The notes below the pieces were generated by a model. That model made no database searches and had not been told where the DNA came from. It was given only the letters and a program-made list of their open reading frames with translations. A program made the translations under genes and the position numbers. A stretch of 64,000 bases of DNA, taken from contig NZ_SIZW01000041.1 in the NCBI RefSeq assembly GCF_009866805.1, forward strand, positions 620,001-684,000, in the 5' to 3' direction. The DNA comes from Schauerella aestuarii (GTDB taxonomy: Bacteria; Pseudomonadota; Gammaproteobacteria; Burkholderiales; Burkholderiaceae_B). Below, piece after piece: positions 33,679 through 44,300 of the stretch; within the stretch, counting starts at the first letter, position 1, and each line of letters starts with the position of its first letter.

Positions 33679-35805
33679 GTGAAGGTGGAACGCGTTTTGA
33701 CGAAGGGCAGTTTGATCGTGGCGATTGCGCCGTTGCTGGTGTCGCAATCGATGTATGCGCAGGGTGCCGAGCGCACAAGCACCACCTTGGAACCCGTCGT
33801 GGTGTCCGCTTCGAGATCGGACATCGAGGCCGACAAAGCGCCCCAAACGGTCGTCATCATCGAAAAGGAAGAGATTGAACGGCAGTTGACGATCTCCAGC
33901 AATTCGTCGGACGTGTTGGCCAACCTGTTGCCGTCGTATACCCCGAGCCGAGGCAAGATGAACGGCAGTGGCGAGACGCTGCGGGGGCGCACGCCGCTCA
34001 TCATGATCGATGGCGTGCCGCAGTCGAATCCGCTCCGTCCCACGGGGCGTGAGGTGCATACGATCGATTTCGCCATGGTCGAGCGGATCGAAGTGGTGCA
34101 GGGCGCCAATGCCCTCAACGGATTGGGCGCGACAGGCGGCACGATCAACATCATTACGCGACGCCCCGAAAACGGCGCGTTCAATCAGCATATCGATGTG
34201 CAAGCCACGGTACCGACGCACAAACTCAATGCCGACACCCTGAGCTACAAAACCACCTATCGCGCGGATGGCCGCTCGGACAAGCTCGATTATCTGTTCT
34301 CGGTCGGCTACGACGATCAAGGCTTGTATCGCGACGGCCGCGGGCGCGCCATCGGCGCCGACGTGACGCAGGGCGATCTCATGGATTCGCGCACGTACGA
34401 TGTGCTGGCCAAGGTAGGCTACTGGTTCGACGACAATCAACGCCTGCAGTTTTCGCTCAATCGCTACAAGATCAAATCCAAAGGCAATTACGTCGGTGTG
34501 CCGGGCGATCGCGCCACCGGCCTGCCCACCACCTCGATCGAGGGCGACATCAACGGGCTGCCGGCCTGGAACGATGTGTGGACCTCCAGCATGGCCTACA
34601 CCCATCACGATCTGGCCGGGATGGAATTGAACGCGATGGTGTTCAATCAGGAATTCGAAGGACTTTTCGGCGCCGATAATTCGTCCACGTTCCAGGACCC
34701 GCGCATCGCCCCTGTGGGTACGCTCTACGATCAATCGCGCTCGGTCGCGTCGAAATACGGCAGCAAGGTCAGCCTGATGAAGGACGGCATGTTCGACGGC
34801 CGCTTCAAGCTCACGGGCGGGTTCGACACGTTGTTCGACAAGGGCAAACAGGATCTCTACGGTACGGGTCGCACCTACGTGCCCGAATCCGAGTACCGCA
34901 ACCTGTCGCTGTTTGCGCAGGGCGAATACAAGGTGCTGGATAACGTGACGCTGCACGGCGGTGTGCGCCACGAGATGGCCGATCTGAAGATCGACAGCTA
35001 CCAAACGCTGGCCCGGTACAACCGTGTGAACGTCGATGGCGGCAAGCTGAAGTTCAACGAAACCTTGTTCAACGCCGGCGTGGTCTACACGCCGATCGAA
35101 GCCGTGACGTTGTTCTCGAGTTATTCCGAAGGCTTCGGCATGCCCGACGTAGGGCGCGTGCTGCGCGCGATCAACACGCCCGGCACGACGGTCGACAGCT
35201 TGAGCAGCCTCGAGCCCATCCTCACGAAAAGCGTGGAGGTGGGCACGCGCATCAAGCAAGGCGCTTGGGATTACGACCTGAGTTATTTCCAGTCGAACTC
35301 GGATTTCGGCAGCCGTATCGTTCCCGTCAACGGCGCGTTCATGATGGCGCGCGAGAAGACGCGTATCCAGGGCTTTGAAACCAGCGTGGGTTATCGCTTC
35401 AACCAGGCGCATCGCGCCAAGTTGTCGTATGCCTATACGCGTGGCCGCTACGATAGCGATGGCGACGGCCGTGTAGACGCGGCGCTCGACGGCCTGAACG
35501 TGGCGCCCAACCGCCTGATCGGCACGTGGTCGGCCGACTGGAACGACAAGCTCTCGTCGTTCGTGCAAGTGCAGCACGCATTCAATCAATCGTTCGACGA
35601 TCCTGCCAAGCGCTTCGATGGCTACACGCTGGTCGATGCCGCCATGAGCTACAAACTGCCGAAGGGCACGATGCGCCTGGCGATGGCCAATGTGTTCGAC
35701 AAGCAATACATCACGTATTACTCGCAGAGCGCTCTCGTCGAACCCAACCGCTATTTCGCCGGCCGTGGCCGCACGGTGACCTTGGGCTACTCGCTCAAGT
35801 TTTGA
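33679..35805 (+). CDS. TonB-dependent ferric-siderophore receptor
   Basis: 708 residues from a GTG start. A signal peptide (LIVAIAPLLVSQSMYAQ) precedes the TonB-box-like TLEPVVVSA, the plug domain (KAPQTVVIIEKEEIERQ, then the receptor signature LIMIDGVPQ, VERIEVVQGANALNGLGATGG with TINIITRRP) and a 22-strand barrel ending in the C-terminal aromatic (VTLGYSLKF). It moves a ferric chelate across the outer membrane with TonB energy. No siderophore biosynthesis genes are nearby, so a foreign siderophore is likely. It is followed after 5 bp by the binding-protein gene. Confidence 0.95.
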   Translation: MKVERVLTKGSLIVAIAPLLVSQSMYAQGAERTSTTLEPVVVSASRSDIEADKAPQTVVIIEKEEIERQLTISSNSSDVLANLLPSYTPSRGKMNGSGETLRGRTPLIMIDGVPQSNPLRPTGREVHTIDFAMVERIEVVQGANALNGLGATGGTINIITRRPENGAFNQHIDVQATVPTHKLNADTLSYKTTYRADGRSDKLDYLFSVGYDDQGLYRDGRGRAIGADVTQGDLMDSRTYDVLAKVGYWFDDNQRLQFSLNRYKIKSKGNYVGVPGDRATGLPTTSIEGDINGLPAWNDVWTSSMAYTHHDLAGMELNAMVFNQEFEGLFGADNSSTFQDPRIAPVGTLYDQSRSVASKYGSKVSLMKDGMFDGRFKLTGGFDTLFDKGKQDLYGTGRTYVPESEYRNLSLFAQGEYKVLDNVTLHGGVRHEMADLKIDSYQTLARYNRVNVDGGKLKFNETLFNAGVVYTPIEAVTLFSSYSEGFGMPDVGRVLRAINTPGTTVDSLSSLEPILTKSVEVGTRIKQGAWDYDLSYFQSNSDFGSRIVPVNGAFMMAREKTRIQGFETSVGYRFNQAHRAKLSYAYTRGRYDSDGDGRVDAALDGLNVAPNRLIGTWSADWNDKLSSFVQVQHAFNQSFDDPAKRFDGYTLVDAAMSYKLPKGTMRLAMANVFDKQYITYYSQSALVEPNRYFAGRGRTVTLGYSLKF

Positions 35806-35810
35806 CCGCC

Positions 35811-36782
35811 ATGCGCCACGTCGTTTCACCGCCTTCCCCCGCTCTGCACGCGCGCAGGCGCGTCCTGCAGGCGTTGGCCTGTAGCCTGGCGGGGCCCGGA
35901 CTGATCTCCTGGGCGCGTGCCGCAGCATCGCGTGAGATCGTGCACGCCCTGGGACGCACGCAAGTGCCGCTGGGTGCCTCGCGCGTGATCACGCTCTTCC
36001 AGGGCGCTACCGATGCCGCAGTGAGCCTGGGTGTGACGCCCATCGGCGTGGTCGAATCGTGGACGCAGAAGCCGGTGTATGCGTACCTGCGGCCGGCGCT
36101 CGAAGGCGTGGCACAGGTCGGGTTGGAAACCCAGCCGAGCCTTGAGGACGTGATTTCGCTGGAGCCCGATCTGATCGTCGCGTCGCGCTTCAGAAACGAA
36201 CGCATCTACAACCTGCTGTCGCGCATTGCGCCCACGATCGCGGTGGAAGACGTGTTCTCGTTTCGCGACACCCTTGCCTTGATGGGGCAGGCGCTGGGGA
36301 AAACAGCCGAGGCTGAACGTGTACTGGCCACGTGGGACACGCGCGTTGCGGCACTGCGCGATCGCTTGCGCGCGCACTTCGACGCCGCGTGGCCGATGAC
36401 GGTTTCGGTACTGGATTTCCGCGAAGATCACGTGCGCGCGTACTTGCCGAACAGTTTCTCCGGCAGCGTGTTGGCCCAACTCGGCTTTACACGTACCGCC
36501 GCCCAAGCGGACGCCACGCAAACGCTGCAGAAAATCACATCGCGCGAAGCGATTCCGTTTCTCGACGCGCAGGTTTTCTTCGTGCTCATGCGCTCGGATC
36601 GGCCAGCCGTGCGGCAGAACTATCTGGCCTGGCGTGCGCATCCGCTGTGGACGCGGCTGGATGCGCCGCGCCATGGCCGCGTGTACGAGGTCGACAACGT
36701 GACGTGGAGTTTGTCGGGCGGCATCCTGGGGGCGCAATTGATGCTCGACGATATTGCCGCCAAGCTGGTGCCGCCGACATGA
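35811..36782 (+). CDS. Ferric-siderophore periplasmic binding protein (FhuD/FecB-like)
   Basis: 323 residues. The N-terminus has a twin-arginine-like ARRRVLQALACSLAG and ends near WARAAA, so export could be by Tat. The two-lobe binding-protein fold has the helical-backbone pattern ASRVITLFQGATDAAVSLGV, LEDVISLEPDLIVASR and VYEVDNVTWSLSGG. It delivers the chelate to the two FecCD permeases, whose genes follow; its stop overlaps the first permease start (ATGA). Confidence 0.93.
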   Translation: MRHVVSPPSPALHARRRVLQALACSLAGPGLISWARAAASREIVHALGRTQVPLGASRVITLFQGATDAAVSLGVTPIGVVESWTQKPVYAYLRPALEGVAQVGLETQPSLEDVISLEPDLIVASRFRNERIYNLLSRIAPTIAVEDVFSFRDTLALMGQALGKTAEAERVLATWDTRVAALRDRLRAHFDAAWPMTVSVLDFREDHVRAYLPNSFSGSVLAQLGFTRTAAQADATQTLQKITSREAIPFLDAQVFFVLMRSDRPAVRQNYLAWRAHPLWTRLDAPRHGRVYEVDNVTWSLSGGILGAQLMLDDIAAKLVPPT

Positions 36783-37798
36783 TCGCCGCCGATCGACGAA
36801 TGCCGCCCGATCGGCGCGGCTGGCGGCTTGCGGCGGGTGCCGCGGCATTGCTGGCATTGGCCGTCATCAGCCTGGTCACCGGCCCCGCGAGCATTTCGCT
36901 GCGAACGGCAGTCGATGCGATCGTCCATCACGATCCCGGCAACGTCGATCACATTATCGTGACCACGACGCGCCTGGCACGCACCGCGATCGCGATCGCC
37001 GTGGGCGCAAGCCTGGCGGTGGCCGGCGCGCTCATGCAGGCGTTGACGCGCAATCCGCTGGCTTCGCCCAGTCTGTTCGGCGTCAATGCGGGCGCCATGT
37101 TTTTCCTGGTGGCGTTGGCGGCCTTCGCGCCGCCCACGTCGTTCCAGGTCATGATGGCGGTGGCGTTTGCAGGATCGGCGACGGCCGGCGCCTTGGTCTA
37201 CGCGTTGGGTACGACGCAACGCGCGCGCGTGTTTTCGCTGCGCATCGTGCTGGCGGGTGCCGCCGTGACGGCGCTTTTCGCTTCGTTTACCCAGGCGATC
37301 CTGGTCGTCAACCAGGATGGGCTGGACAGCATCCTGTTCTGGCTGGCCGGGTCGACGGCGGAACGCAGTTTGCACGCGGTGGCACCCATCATGCCGTACG
37401 CGGCCGGCGCGATCGTGGCGGCCATCGTGCTCGCCCGGCACGTGGATGTGCTCGCGGCCGGGGATGACATCGCCGTGAGCCTGGGGCAGCGCACGGTGTG
37501 GGTAAAAGCGCTGGTGGCGTTAGCGATCGTGTGCCTGGCAGGCGGCGCCGTGGCGATGGCCGGCAGCATCGGTTTCGTAGGCCTGATCGTGCCGCATATG
37601 GTGCGTCGTGTATTGAGCGCCGACCACCGCTGGCTGTTGCCGGGCTGTGCCGTATTCGGCGCACTGCTGTTGCTGGGTGCGGATATCCTGTCGCGCATCG
37701 TGATCGCACCCGGCGAGTTGCCGATCGGCGCCATCACCGCGATGATCGGCGCGCCCGTTTTCGTGGTCATGGTGCGGCGGGGGCTGCGTCATGCGTAA
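36779..37798 (+). CDS. FecCD-family siderophore ABC permease 1
   Basis: 339 residues, about nine to ten helices, of the BtuC/FecCD family: TRLARTAIAIAVGASLAVAG, ALTRNPLASPSLFGVNAGA (cytoplasmic loop), AGSIGFVGLIVPHMVRR (the ATPase-coupling motif) and PGELPIGAITAMIGAPVFV. Start overlaps fhuD-like stop by 4 bp and its stop overlaps the next permease by 8 bp, a tightly coupled operon. Two separate permeases form the heterodimeric channel, as in FecC/FecD. Confidence 0.93.
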   Translation: MIAADRRMPPDRRGWRLAAGAAALLALAVISLVTGPASISLRTAVDAIVHHDPGNVDHIIVTTTRLARTAIAIAVGASLAVAGALMQALTRNPLASPSLFGVNAGAMFFLVALAAFAPPTSFQVMMAVAFAGSATAGALVYALGTTQRARVFSLRIVLAGAAVTALFASFTQAILVVNQDGLDSILFWLAGSTAERSLHAVAPIMPYAAGAIVAAIVLARHVDVLAAGDDIAVSLGQRTVWVKALVALAIVCLAGGAVAMAGSIGFVGLIVPHMVRRVLSADHRWLLPGCAVFGALLLLGADILSRIVIAPGELPIGAITAMIGAPVFVVMVRRGLRHA

Positions 37799-38822
37799 TG
37801 CGCTCATCCTGAGAACGCGCCGCTTCTCACGGCAGATCAACATCAGGACGGGGGCGGTGGCGGTGCTGCTGGCGCTGGTGTGCCTGGCCGTTGCCGTCGC
37901 CTCGCTCGCCATCGGCAAGCATGTCATCGGGCCGATCGATGTGGCCAACGCCTTGATCGGCGAGGGGCCCCGGCGCGACACCTTCATCATCGAGATCCTG
38001 CGGATGCCGCGTCTCCTGATGGCGTGCATGGTGGGCATGGCCTTGGCCTTGTCGGGTCTGATCCTGCAATCGGTCGTGCGCAATCCGCTGGCCTCGCCCG
38101 ATATTCTCGGCATCACCGGGGGCGCGTCCGCTGCGGCGGTGGCTTTTCTCTCCTTCCTCGCGCCGGTGATGAGCCTGCGCTGGCTGCCCGTGGCCGCCAT
38201 CGTGGGCGCGAGCACCACCGCCGCGATGGTGTACCTGCTCGCCTGGAAGCAGGGCGTGTCGCCCTTGCGGCTGGTGCTGACGGGCGTCGGCATCTCGGCC
38301 TTGATGGCGTCGGTCACGACACTGTTGATGGTGCTGAGCCCGCTGGCCTCCACCCTCTCGGCCTACGTGTGGTTGACCGGCAGCGTCTTCGGCGCCTCAT
38401 GGCCCGAGGTGCAGTCGATGTTCTTATGGCTGTGCGCGCTCTTGCCTGCGTTGGTGTGGGTGGCACGGCGGGTGAATGTGCTCGAGCTCGACGATCTGCT
38501 CGCGGTCGGTCTGGGTCTGCGCATGCAGACGACCCGGCTGGCACTGGTGGCGCTGAGCGTGGCGTTGGCCGGCAGTGCCGTGGCGCATGCGGGGGCGATC
38601 GCCTTCGTTGGGTTGATTGCGCCACACATCGCGCGTGCGCTCGTGGCGCATACCTTCGGCGGCCTGGCGGTCGTGACGGCGCTCGTGGGCGCCATTCTCG
38701 TGGCGGCTGCCGATCTTGCCGGGCGCACGTTGTTCCTGCCAATGGACTTGCCGGCCGGCATGTTCGTGTCGCTGTTGGGTGCCGTGTTCTTCGTCTACCT
38801 GTTGCTGCGGCAAGTCCGCTGA
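37791..38822 (+). CDS. FecCD-family siderophore ABC permease 2
   Basis: 343 residues, homologous to permease 1: RMPRLLMACMVGMALALSG, VVRNPLASPDILGITGGA, HAGAIAFVGLIAPHIARAL (coupling motif) and PMDLPAGMFVSLLGAVFFV. The ATG lies within the 3' end of permease 1. It would pair with permease 1 in the inner membrane. Confidence 0.93.
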   Translation: MRNALILRTRRFSRQINIRTGAVAVLLALVCLAVAVASLAIGKHVIGPIDVANALIGEGPRRDTFIIEILRMPRLLMACMVGMALALSGLILQSVVRNPLASPDILGITGGASAAAVAFLSFLAPVMSLRWLPVAAIVGASTTAAMVYLLAWKQGVSPLRLVLTGVGISALMASVTTLLMVLSPLASTLSAYVWLTGSVFGASWPEVQSMFLWLCALLPALVWVARRVNVLELDDLLAVGLGLRMQTTRLALVALSVALAGSAVAHAGAIAFVGLIAPHIARALVAHTFGGLAVVTALVGAILVAAADLAGRTLFLPMDLPAGMFVSLLGAVFFVYLLLRQVR

Positions 38823-38841
38823 CCCCCTACCGATCTTACGC

Positions 38842-39693
38842 ATGCCGAACCGTTCACCGCTCCCGCCGAATGCCGAGACGTCATCTGCCATCCCCCCACT
38901 GCAGGGCTGCGGGCTCACGCTGGAATACGGTCGCCACGTCGTGATCGACGGGCTTGATGTCGCGATCCCCGCCGCACAGATCACCGTTCTCGTGGGCAGC
39001 AACGGCTGCGGCAAAAGCACGCTCCTGAAGGCGCTGGCGCGGCTGCTGAAACCGGCGCAGGGCAGTGTGCTGCTCCATGGCGCGGACATTCAGCGCACAC
39101 CCACCGTGCAAGTGGCGCGCGAGTTGGCCGTACTGCCGCAAACGCCGGTGGCGCCGGAAGGCCTGACGGTGGATCAACTGGTGCGCATGGGCCGCTATCC
39201 CCATCAGACGTGGTTGCAGCAATGGTCCCGCGCCGATCAGGATGCGGTAACGGCGATCCTGCATGCCACCGATCTCTACGCATTGAAGGACCGGGGCGTC
39301 GATTCGTTATCTGGGGGGCAACGCCAGCGCGCATGGATTGCCATGACGCTCGCGCAGGATACCGATATCCTGCTGCTCGACGAACCCACGACCTATCTCG
39401 ATCTGGCGCATCAGATCGAAGTGCTCGATCTGCTCGAGGCCTTGAATGCGGATCATTGCAAGACGATCGTCATGGTGCTGCACGACCTGAATCTGGCCGC
39501 GCGCTACGCGCATCACATGATTGCGGTGCACGATCGCGGGATTTTCGCCCAGGGACCGCCGGCGCGCATTCTCGATGAGCGTATGGTCAAGGCGGTGTTC
39601 GATCTCGATTGCCGCGTGATCCCCGATCCGCTGTACGGCACGCCGCTGTGCATTCCGATCGGCCGCCGCCGGCGCGGCCTGCCGGACGCCTGA
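38842..39693 (+). CDS. Siderophore ABC transporter ATPase (FecE/FhuC-like)
   Basis: 283 residues. Walker A VGSNGCGKST is near residue 51, the Q-loop is LAVLPQTP, the signature is LSGGQRQRAWIAM, Walker B is ILLLDEPTTYLDL, and the switch His is in MVLHDLNLAARYA. TYLDLAHQIEVLDLL is typical of the FecE/FhuC subfamily. It follows permease 2 by 19 bp and powers uptake from the cytoplasm. Confidence 0.95.
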   Translation: MPNRSPLPPNAETSSAIPPLQGCGLTLEYGRHVVIDGLDVAIPAAQITVLVGSNGCGKSTLLKALARLLKPAQGSVLLHGADIQRTPTVQVARELAVLPQTPVAPEGLTVDQLVRMGRYPHQTWLQQWSRADQDAVTAILHATDLYALKDRGVDSLSGGQRQRAWIAMTLAQDTDILLLDEPTTYLDLAHQIEVLDLLEALNADHCKTIVMVLHDLNLAARYAHHMIAVHDRGIFAQGPPARILDERMVKAVFDLDCRVIPDPLYGTPLCIPIGRRRRGLPDA

Positions 39694-39696
39694 ACC

Positions 39697-40542
39697 ATGG
39701 GGCCTTTCGATCGTGCGCAATGGCAGGTGCTGTCGCAAAATCTGCAGCTCGCGCGTGCTGCCGATCGCGATGTCGATTACGCCATCGATACCGCAGCCTT
39801 GCTCGATATCGACCGCTGCCGCCAGTTGTTCGATACCGTGGGCCCAATGATCGGCTCGCCGTCGCACGTGGTGACGGCGTCGCTGCTGGCCAAGCGGATT
39901 GCGTTTCTGGTGACGGGCCCCAGTCTCTATGCGTTGTCGGCCTTCGATCTCGGGCTGAACATGGCGCGCGACAACTGCATCACCGAATACGCGCATCGCG
40001 ATGGCTCGTGGCAGTCGCGCATGGTGCTGAAGGATCTCGGCGTGGACCGGCCCGTGGACTGCCGGCGCGCCGAATGGCGTGAGCGGGTGGTGCAGCGCGT
40101 GTTTGCCGATCATCTGACGCCGTTATGGGCGGTGTTTCACGAGGCCTGCGGCATTGCGCCCCGCATCCTGTGGGAAAACACGGCCGTGCGCGTCTTCAGC
40201 CTGTATGAGCGCCGGCTCGCGAAGCTCGATGGCGAACGCGCGCGGCGTCAGGTGCAGGACGATTTCGACTATCTGATGCACCACGCGTCCGCGTCCGTGT
40301 TCGGGTTGCCCGATCATCCGCTCAGGCGATTTCTCGGCACGGCGGCCACGCGCAGGGGCGGTGGGCCCCCGTCCGGCCAGGCACGCGCGCCGCAGCGATC
40401 GGGATCGGCGCTCGGCGTGCCGCAGCCCGGCACCGGGGTGCGGTACCGCAAGACGTGCTGCCTCTACTTCAAGGCCACCGATCCTGCCGAATATTGCTCG
40501 ACGTGTCCGTTGATACGCCCAGGTGTGAAGAAGCCGGTGTGA
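39697..40542 (+). CDS. FhuF-like ferric-siderophore reductase
   Basis: 281 residues, 3 bp after the ATPase gene. The C-terminus carries the FhuF [2Fe-2S] ligand set C-C-x11-C-x2-C (KTCCLYFKATDPAEYCSTC); the classical FhuF spacing is x10, so one residue is inserted. The rest has the IucA/FhuF-type helical pattern (TASLLAKRIAFLVTGPSLYAL, LWAVFHEACGIAPRILWEN). A Gly/Arg/Pro-rich loop (about residues 218-247) precedes the cluster. It would reduce iron in the imported chelate in the cytoplasm, the last step of the operon. Confidence 0.85.
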   Translation: MGPFDRAQWQVLSQNLQLARAADRDVDYAIDTAALLDIDRCRQLFDTVGPMIGSPSHVVTASLLAKRIAFLVTGPSLYALSAFDLGLNMARDNCITEYAHRDGSWQSRMVLKDLGVDRPVDCRRAEWRERVVQRVFADHLTPLWAVFHEACGIAPRILWENTAVRVFSLYERRLAKLDGERARRQVQDDFDYLMHHASASVFGLPDHPLRRFLGTAATRRGGGPPSGQARAPQRSGSALGVPQPGTGVRYRKTCCLYFKATDPAEYCSTCPLIRPGVKKPV

Positions 40543-40599
40543 ATCGATACCGGGCGTGCGCCGCGATTCAGACGCGGCGTGTCGTGCAGGAGCAGGGCA

Positions 40600-41322
40600 T
40601 CAGTACCGGTCGCGCGCGGCATGCAGCATGTGCAGCGTGATCTTGCGTACTTCCGCCTTGCTCATCTCGATGTGCGACTTGAGCATGCGGCGGGCTTCGT
40701 CGCCACGCCGCGCGAGTACGGCACGCAGGATGGCGGCGTGTTCCATGTACGTGGCGTCGATCCGGAAGTCCTTGGTGAAGTCCAACTGCCGGATGATGCG
40801 AATCTTCTCGGTCACGTCGCGGTGGATGGCCGTCATCTCGGCGTTGCCGGCCGCGGCCACCAGATTGCAGTGAAACGCTTCGTCCAATCGGGCCACGAGA
40901 TCACCGTCGCGTATCCGCTCGGCCGGCGGCACCAGCCATACGCTCTTCAATGCCTCGATCAACCCCGTGGGGTCCATGTCGGCATGCGCGATCAGACGGT
41001 CGACCGCCGCCTGTTCGAGCACGATACGCACGTCGTACAGTGCTTCGAAACGCTCGAAATCGAACGGCCGCACCTGCCAGCCGCTGCGCAGATGCACGAT
41101 GACGAAACCTTCGCGCTCCAGGCGGTAGAGCGCCTGGCGCACCGGCGTGCGGCTCACCCCATGACGCCCCACCACATCCGCTTCAGTGAAGTGATCGCCC
41201 GGCAGCAGGCGGAACGAAAACAGATCGTCCTTGACCTGCTCATAGACCTGATCGGCCAACGTGGTCGCAGGGCCTGCGGCGGCTTTCGGAGACGATCCGG
41301 TTTGGAGGGCGGCAAGGCGCAT
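40600..41322 (-). CDS. GntR (FadR subfamily) regulator of the urea-degradation operon
   Basis: 240 residues. The N-terminal winged helix has GDHFTEADVVGRHGVSRTPV and YRLEREGFVIVHLRSGW. The all-helical FCD domain has metal-type ligands (DEAFHCNLVAAAG, YMEHAAILRAV, LKSHIEMSK). It starts 1 bp after the urea carboxylase stop and so is the third gene of the atzF-uca operon. A TNGTNNACN-like palindrome lies just downstream of that operon's predicted start site (46976-46985) and is a natural operator. Confidence 0.9.
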   Translation of the reverse strand: MRLAALQTGSSPKAAAGPATTLADQVYEQVKDDLFSFRLLPGDHFTEADVVGRHGVSRTPVRQALYRLEREGFVIVHLRSGWQVRPFDFERFEALYDVRIVLEQAAVDRLIAHADMDPTGLIEALKSVWLVPPAERIRDGDLVARLDEAFHCNLVAAAGNAEMTAIHRDVTEKIRIIRQLDFTKDFRIDATYMEHAAILRAVLARRGDEARRMLKSHIEMSKAEVRKITLHMLHAARDRY

Positions 41323-41323
41323 A

Positions 41324-44300
41324 TCAGCTCACAGCGGCTTCGGCGTCCACCGACAGCACCAGCAACGGATCGCCCGTGTTGACCGGACGTCCGGGTGCAC
41401 ACTGGATCGCACTGATGGTGCCGCTGACGGGGGCCGTCACAGAGAGTTCCATTTTCATGGCTTCGACGATGACGAGTGTATCGCCGGCGTTCACGCGTTG
41501 CCCGACCGACACCGGAATCTTCCACACGCTACCGGACATATCGGCCGACACCCACTGTTCGCCGGGCGCCAGTTCGATGGCATTGTCTACCGGCGCGGCG
41601 ATATCGATATCGGTGCTCTCTTCGTTCTTCCACAGCGTGACTTCGGCATCGAACGCCGCTTTCTGCGCGGTCTGGAAGGCGGTGATGCTGTCGGCCTCGC
41701 GCTCGAGAAACTGCGTGTAGGCGGCAAAGTCGAACACCTCTTCTTCGATGCGCACCGAAGCGCGGCCTTCGCGGAACGCATCGCGCAAGTCATCCAGCTC
41801 GGCTTCGCTCACCGGATAGAAACGCACCTGATCGAAAAAGCGCAGCAGCCACGGCTTGTCGTCCTTGAAGTCCGGGTTTTTGAGGAACTTGTTCCAGATG
41901 GGCAGCGTGCGCCCGACGAGCTGATAGCCGCCCGGCGAATCCATGCCGTAGATGCACATGTAGACGCCACCGATGCCCACCGTGCCTTCTGCCGTGAAGG
42001 TGCGCGCCGGGTTGTACTTGGACGTGAGCAGGCGATGCCGGGGATCGATGGGGACGGCGCACGGCGCGCCCAGATAGACGTCGCCCAGACCCATGATCAG
42101 ATAGCTGGCGTCGAACACGATCCGTTCGACCTCGGCCCGATCCGCCAGGCCATTGATGCGTTGAATGAAATCGACGTTGTTGGGCAGCCAGGGGGCGCCG
42201 GCGCGCACCGTTTCCTGATAGCGTTGCACGGCACCCAACGTGGCGGAATCCTCGAAGGCCATGGGCAGGTACACCACGCGGGTGGGCAGGGTGAGCGTGG
42301 CCACATCGGCCAGACCGGTCTCCAGCGCCAGCAGCCGTTCGACCAAGGCGCCTTGCGCGATCACCTGGCTGTTGTAGCGAATCTGCACCGAACGCACGCC
42401 GGGCGACAGCTCGAGCACGCCATCGATGGCCGCAGCATCCACGGCGGTCATGAGCAGATGGATGCGCATCCGCAATGCCAGATCAAGAATGTTCTCGCCG
42501 TATTCGACCAGCAGATAGCCGTCGCCGGCTTGTCGGTACGACACGGACGGCACGCCATCGCGCGCCGGTCGCCCAGCGACGATCGTGTCGGAGGCGGGCA
42601 GGTCGGCGCCGAACGTCGGCGCGGCGGCTTTTGCCGGCGCGGTGGCCTCAAGCGCCGCCGCGGCCGTGGCAAGCACGTCGGCTGCGGCGTCGTCGGCGAG
42701 CGCCAGCGCCGCGATGCTGGCATCCTGTTCGGCTTCGAGCGCTACCGCCGCCGCATACGCGACGCGTTTGAAGCGGATGCGGTCGCCGGGCTTCACCTGG
42801 CCCACTTTCCACAATTCGGCGCGCACGATCGTGGCCGGGCACACGAAGCCGCCCAGGCTGGGACCGTCGCGCGTGAGGATCACGGGGCTGTCGCCAGTGA
42901 AGTTGATGCTGCCGATGGCGTATTCGCAATCGTGGATGTTCGAGGGATGCAGGCCGGCCTCGCCGCCGTCCTCGCGCGCCCACGTGGGCTTGGGGCCAAG
43001 CAGTCGCACGCCCAGGCGGTTGGAGTTGTAGTGCACTTCGTAATCGGTATCGAAGAAGTCGTCGATGGCCGCTTCGGTAAAGAAGTCGGGTGCGCCGTGT
43101 GGGCCGTACAGCACGCCGATCTCCCAACGATGGCCGTAGGTGGGCACGAGCGCCGCCGGCGCCGCGGCCGGCTCGGCAATGGGGGCGGTCATCTGCGACG
43201 CGGGGCGGGTGGGGTCCGCCACGGCCAGCATGTCGCCCACCCGCAGTGTGCGGCCTGCGTGGCCACCGAACTGGCCGAGGGCAAACGTGGCGCGGCTGCC
43301 GAGATAGATCGGCACGTCCAGGCCGTTGCGTACAGCCAGATAGCTGCGGCAACCGGTGGTTGCGCGGCCGAATGTGAGCACCTGCCCGGCCCGCACGGTA
43401 ACGGGTGTCCACATCGCAACGGCCGCGTCGTCCAGGCGCGCGTCACTCATGGCGCCCGTCAGCGCAATCACGGCGTCGCAGTGAAACTTGAGCGTGGGGC
43501 CGATCAGCGTGGTCTCCAGGCCGGCCGCGTCGACCGGATTGCCGACGATGCGGTTGGCCAGGCGGAAGGCGTAGTCGTCCATCGGGCCCGAGGGCGGCAC
43601 GCCGATATGCCAGTAGCCCAGCCGGCCCGGATAGTCCTGCACGCTCGTATATGTGCCGGCTTCGAGCACTTCGATCGCCGAGGGGGCGTACGTGAACGAT
43701 TCCAGAAATCGCGTCGACAGCTCGGCGGCGCGAAAGCGCGGACTGCCGACGATCTGGCGCAGGTAATCGAGGTTGGTGGCGATGCCGGCCAGACGCGTTT
43801 CGTCCAGCGCGCGCGCCAACCGGTCGAGCGCCTCGTCGCGCGTGGCGCCGTGCACGATGAGTTTGGCCAGCATGGGATCGTAAAACGCTGGCACATCGGT
43901 GCCGGTGGCGATCCAGCCATCCACGCGCACATCGTCCGGAAAGGACACATCCGTGAGCACGCCGGGCGACGGTTGAAACTGTTTGATGGGATCCTCCGCG
44001 TACAGGCGCACTTCGATCGCCGCGCCTTGGGGCGCCGCGGAGAGTGCTTGCCAGTCGAGAGGATCGCCCGCCGCCACGCGCAACATGCACTCGATCAGAT
44101 CGAGACCCGTAACGGCTTCGGTCACAGGGTGTTCGACCTGCAGACGGGTATTCACTTCCAGAAAATAGAAGGCATCGCGCGCGGCGTCGTAGATGAACTC
44201 CACCGTGCCCGCCGACCGGTACGACACCGACTCGCCCAGTTGCACCGCCGCACGATGCAGTGCGGCGCGCGTGGCCGCCGGCAGGTTGGGGGCCGGCGTC

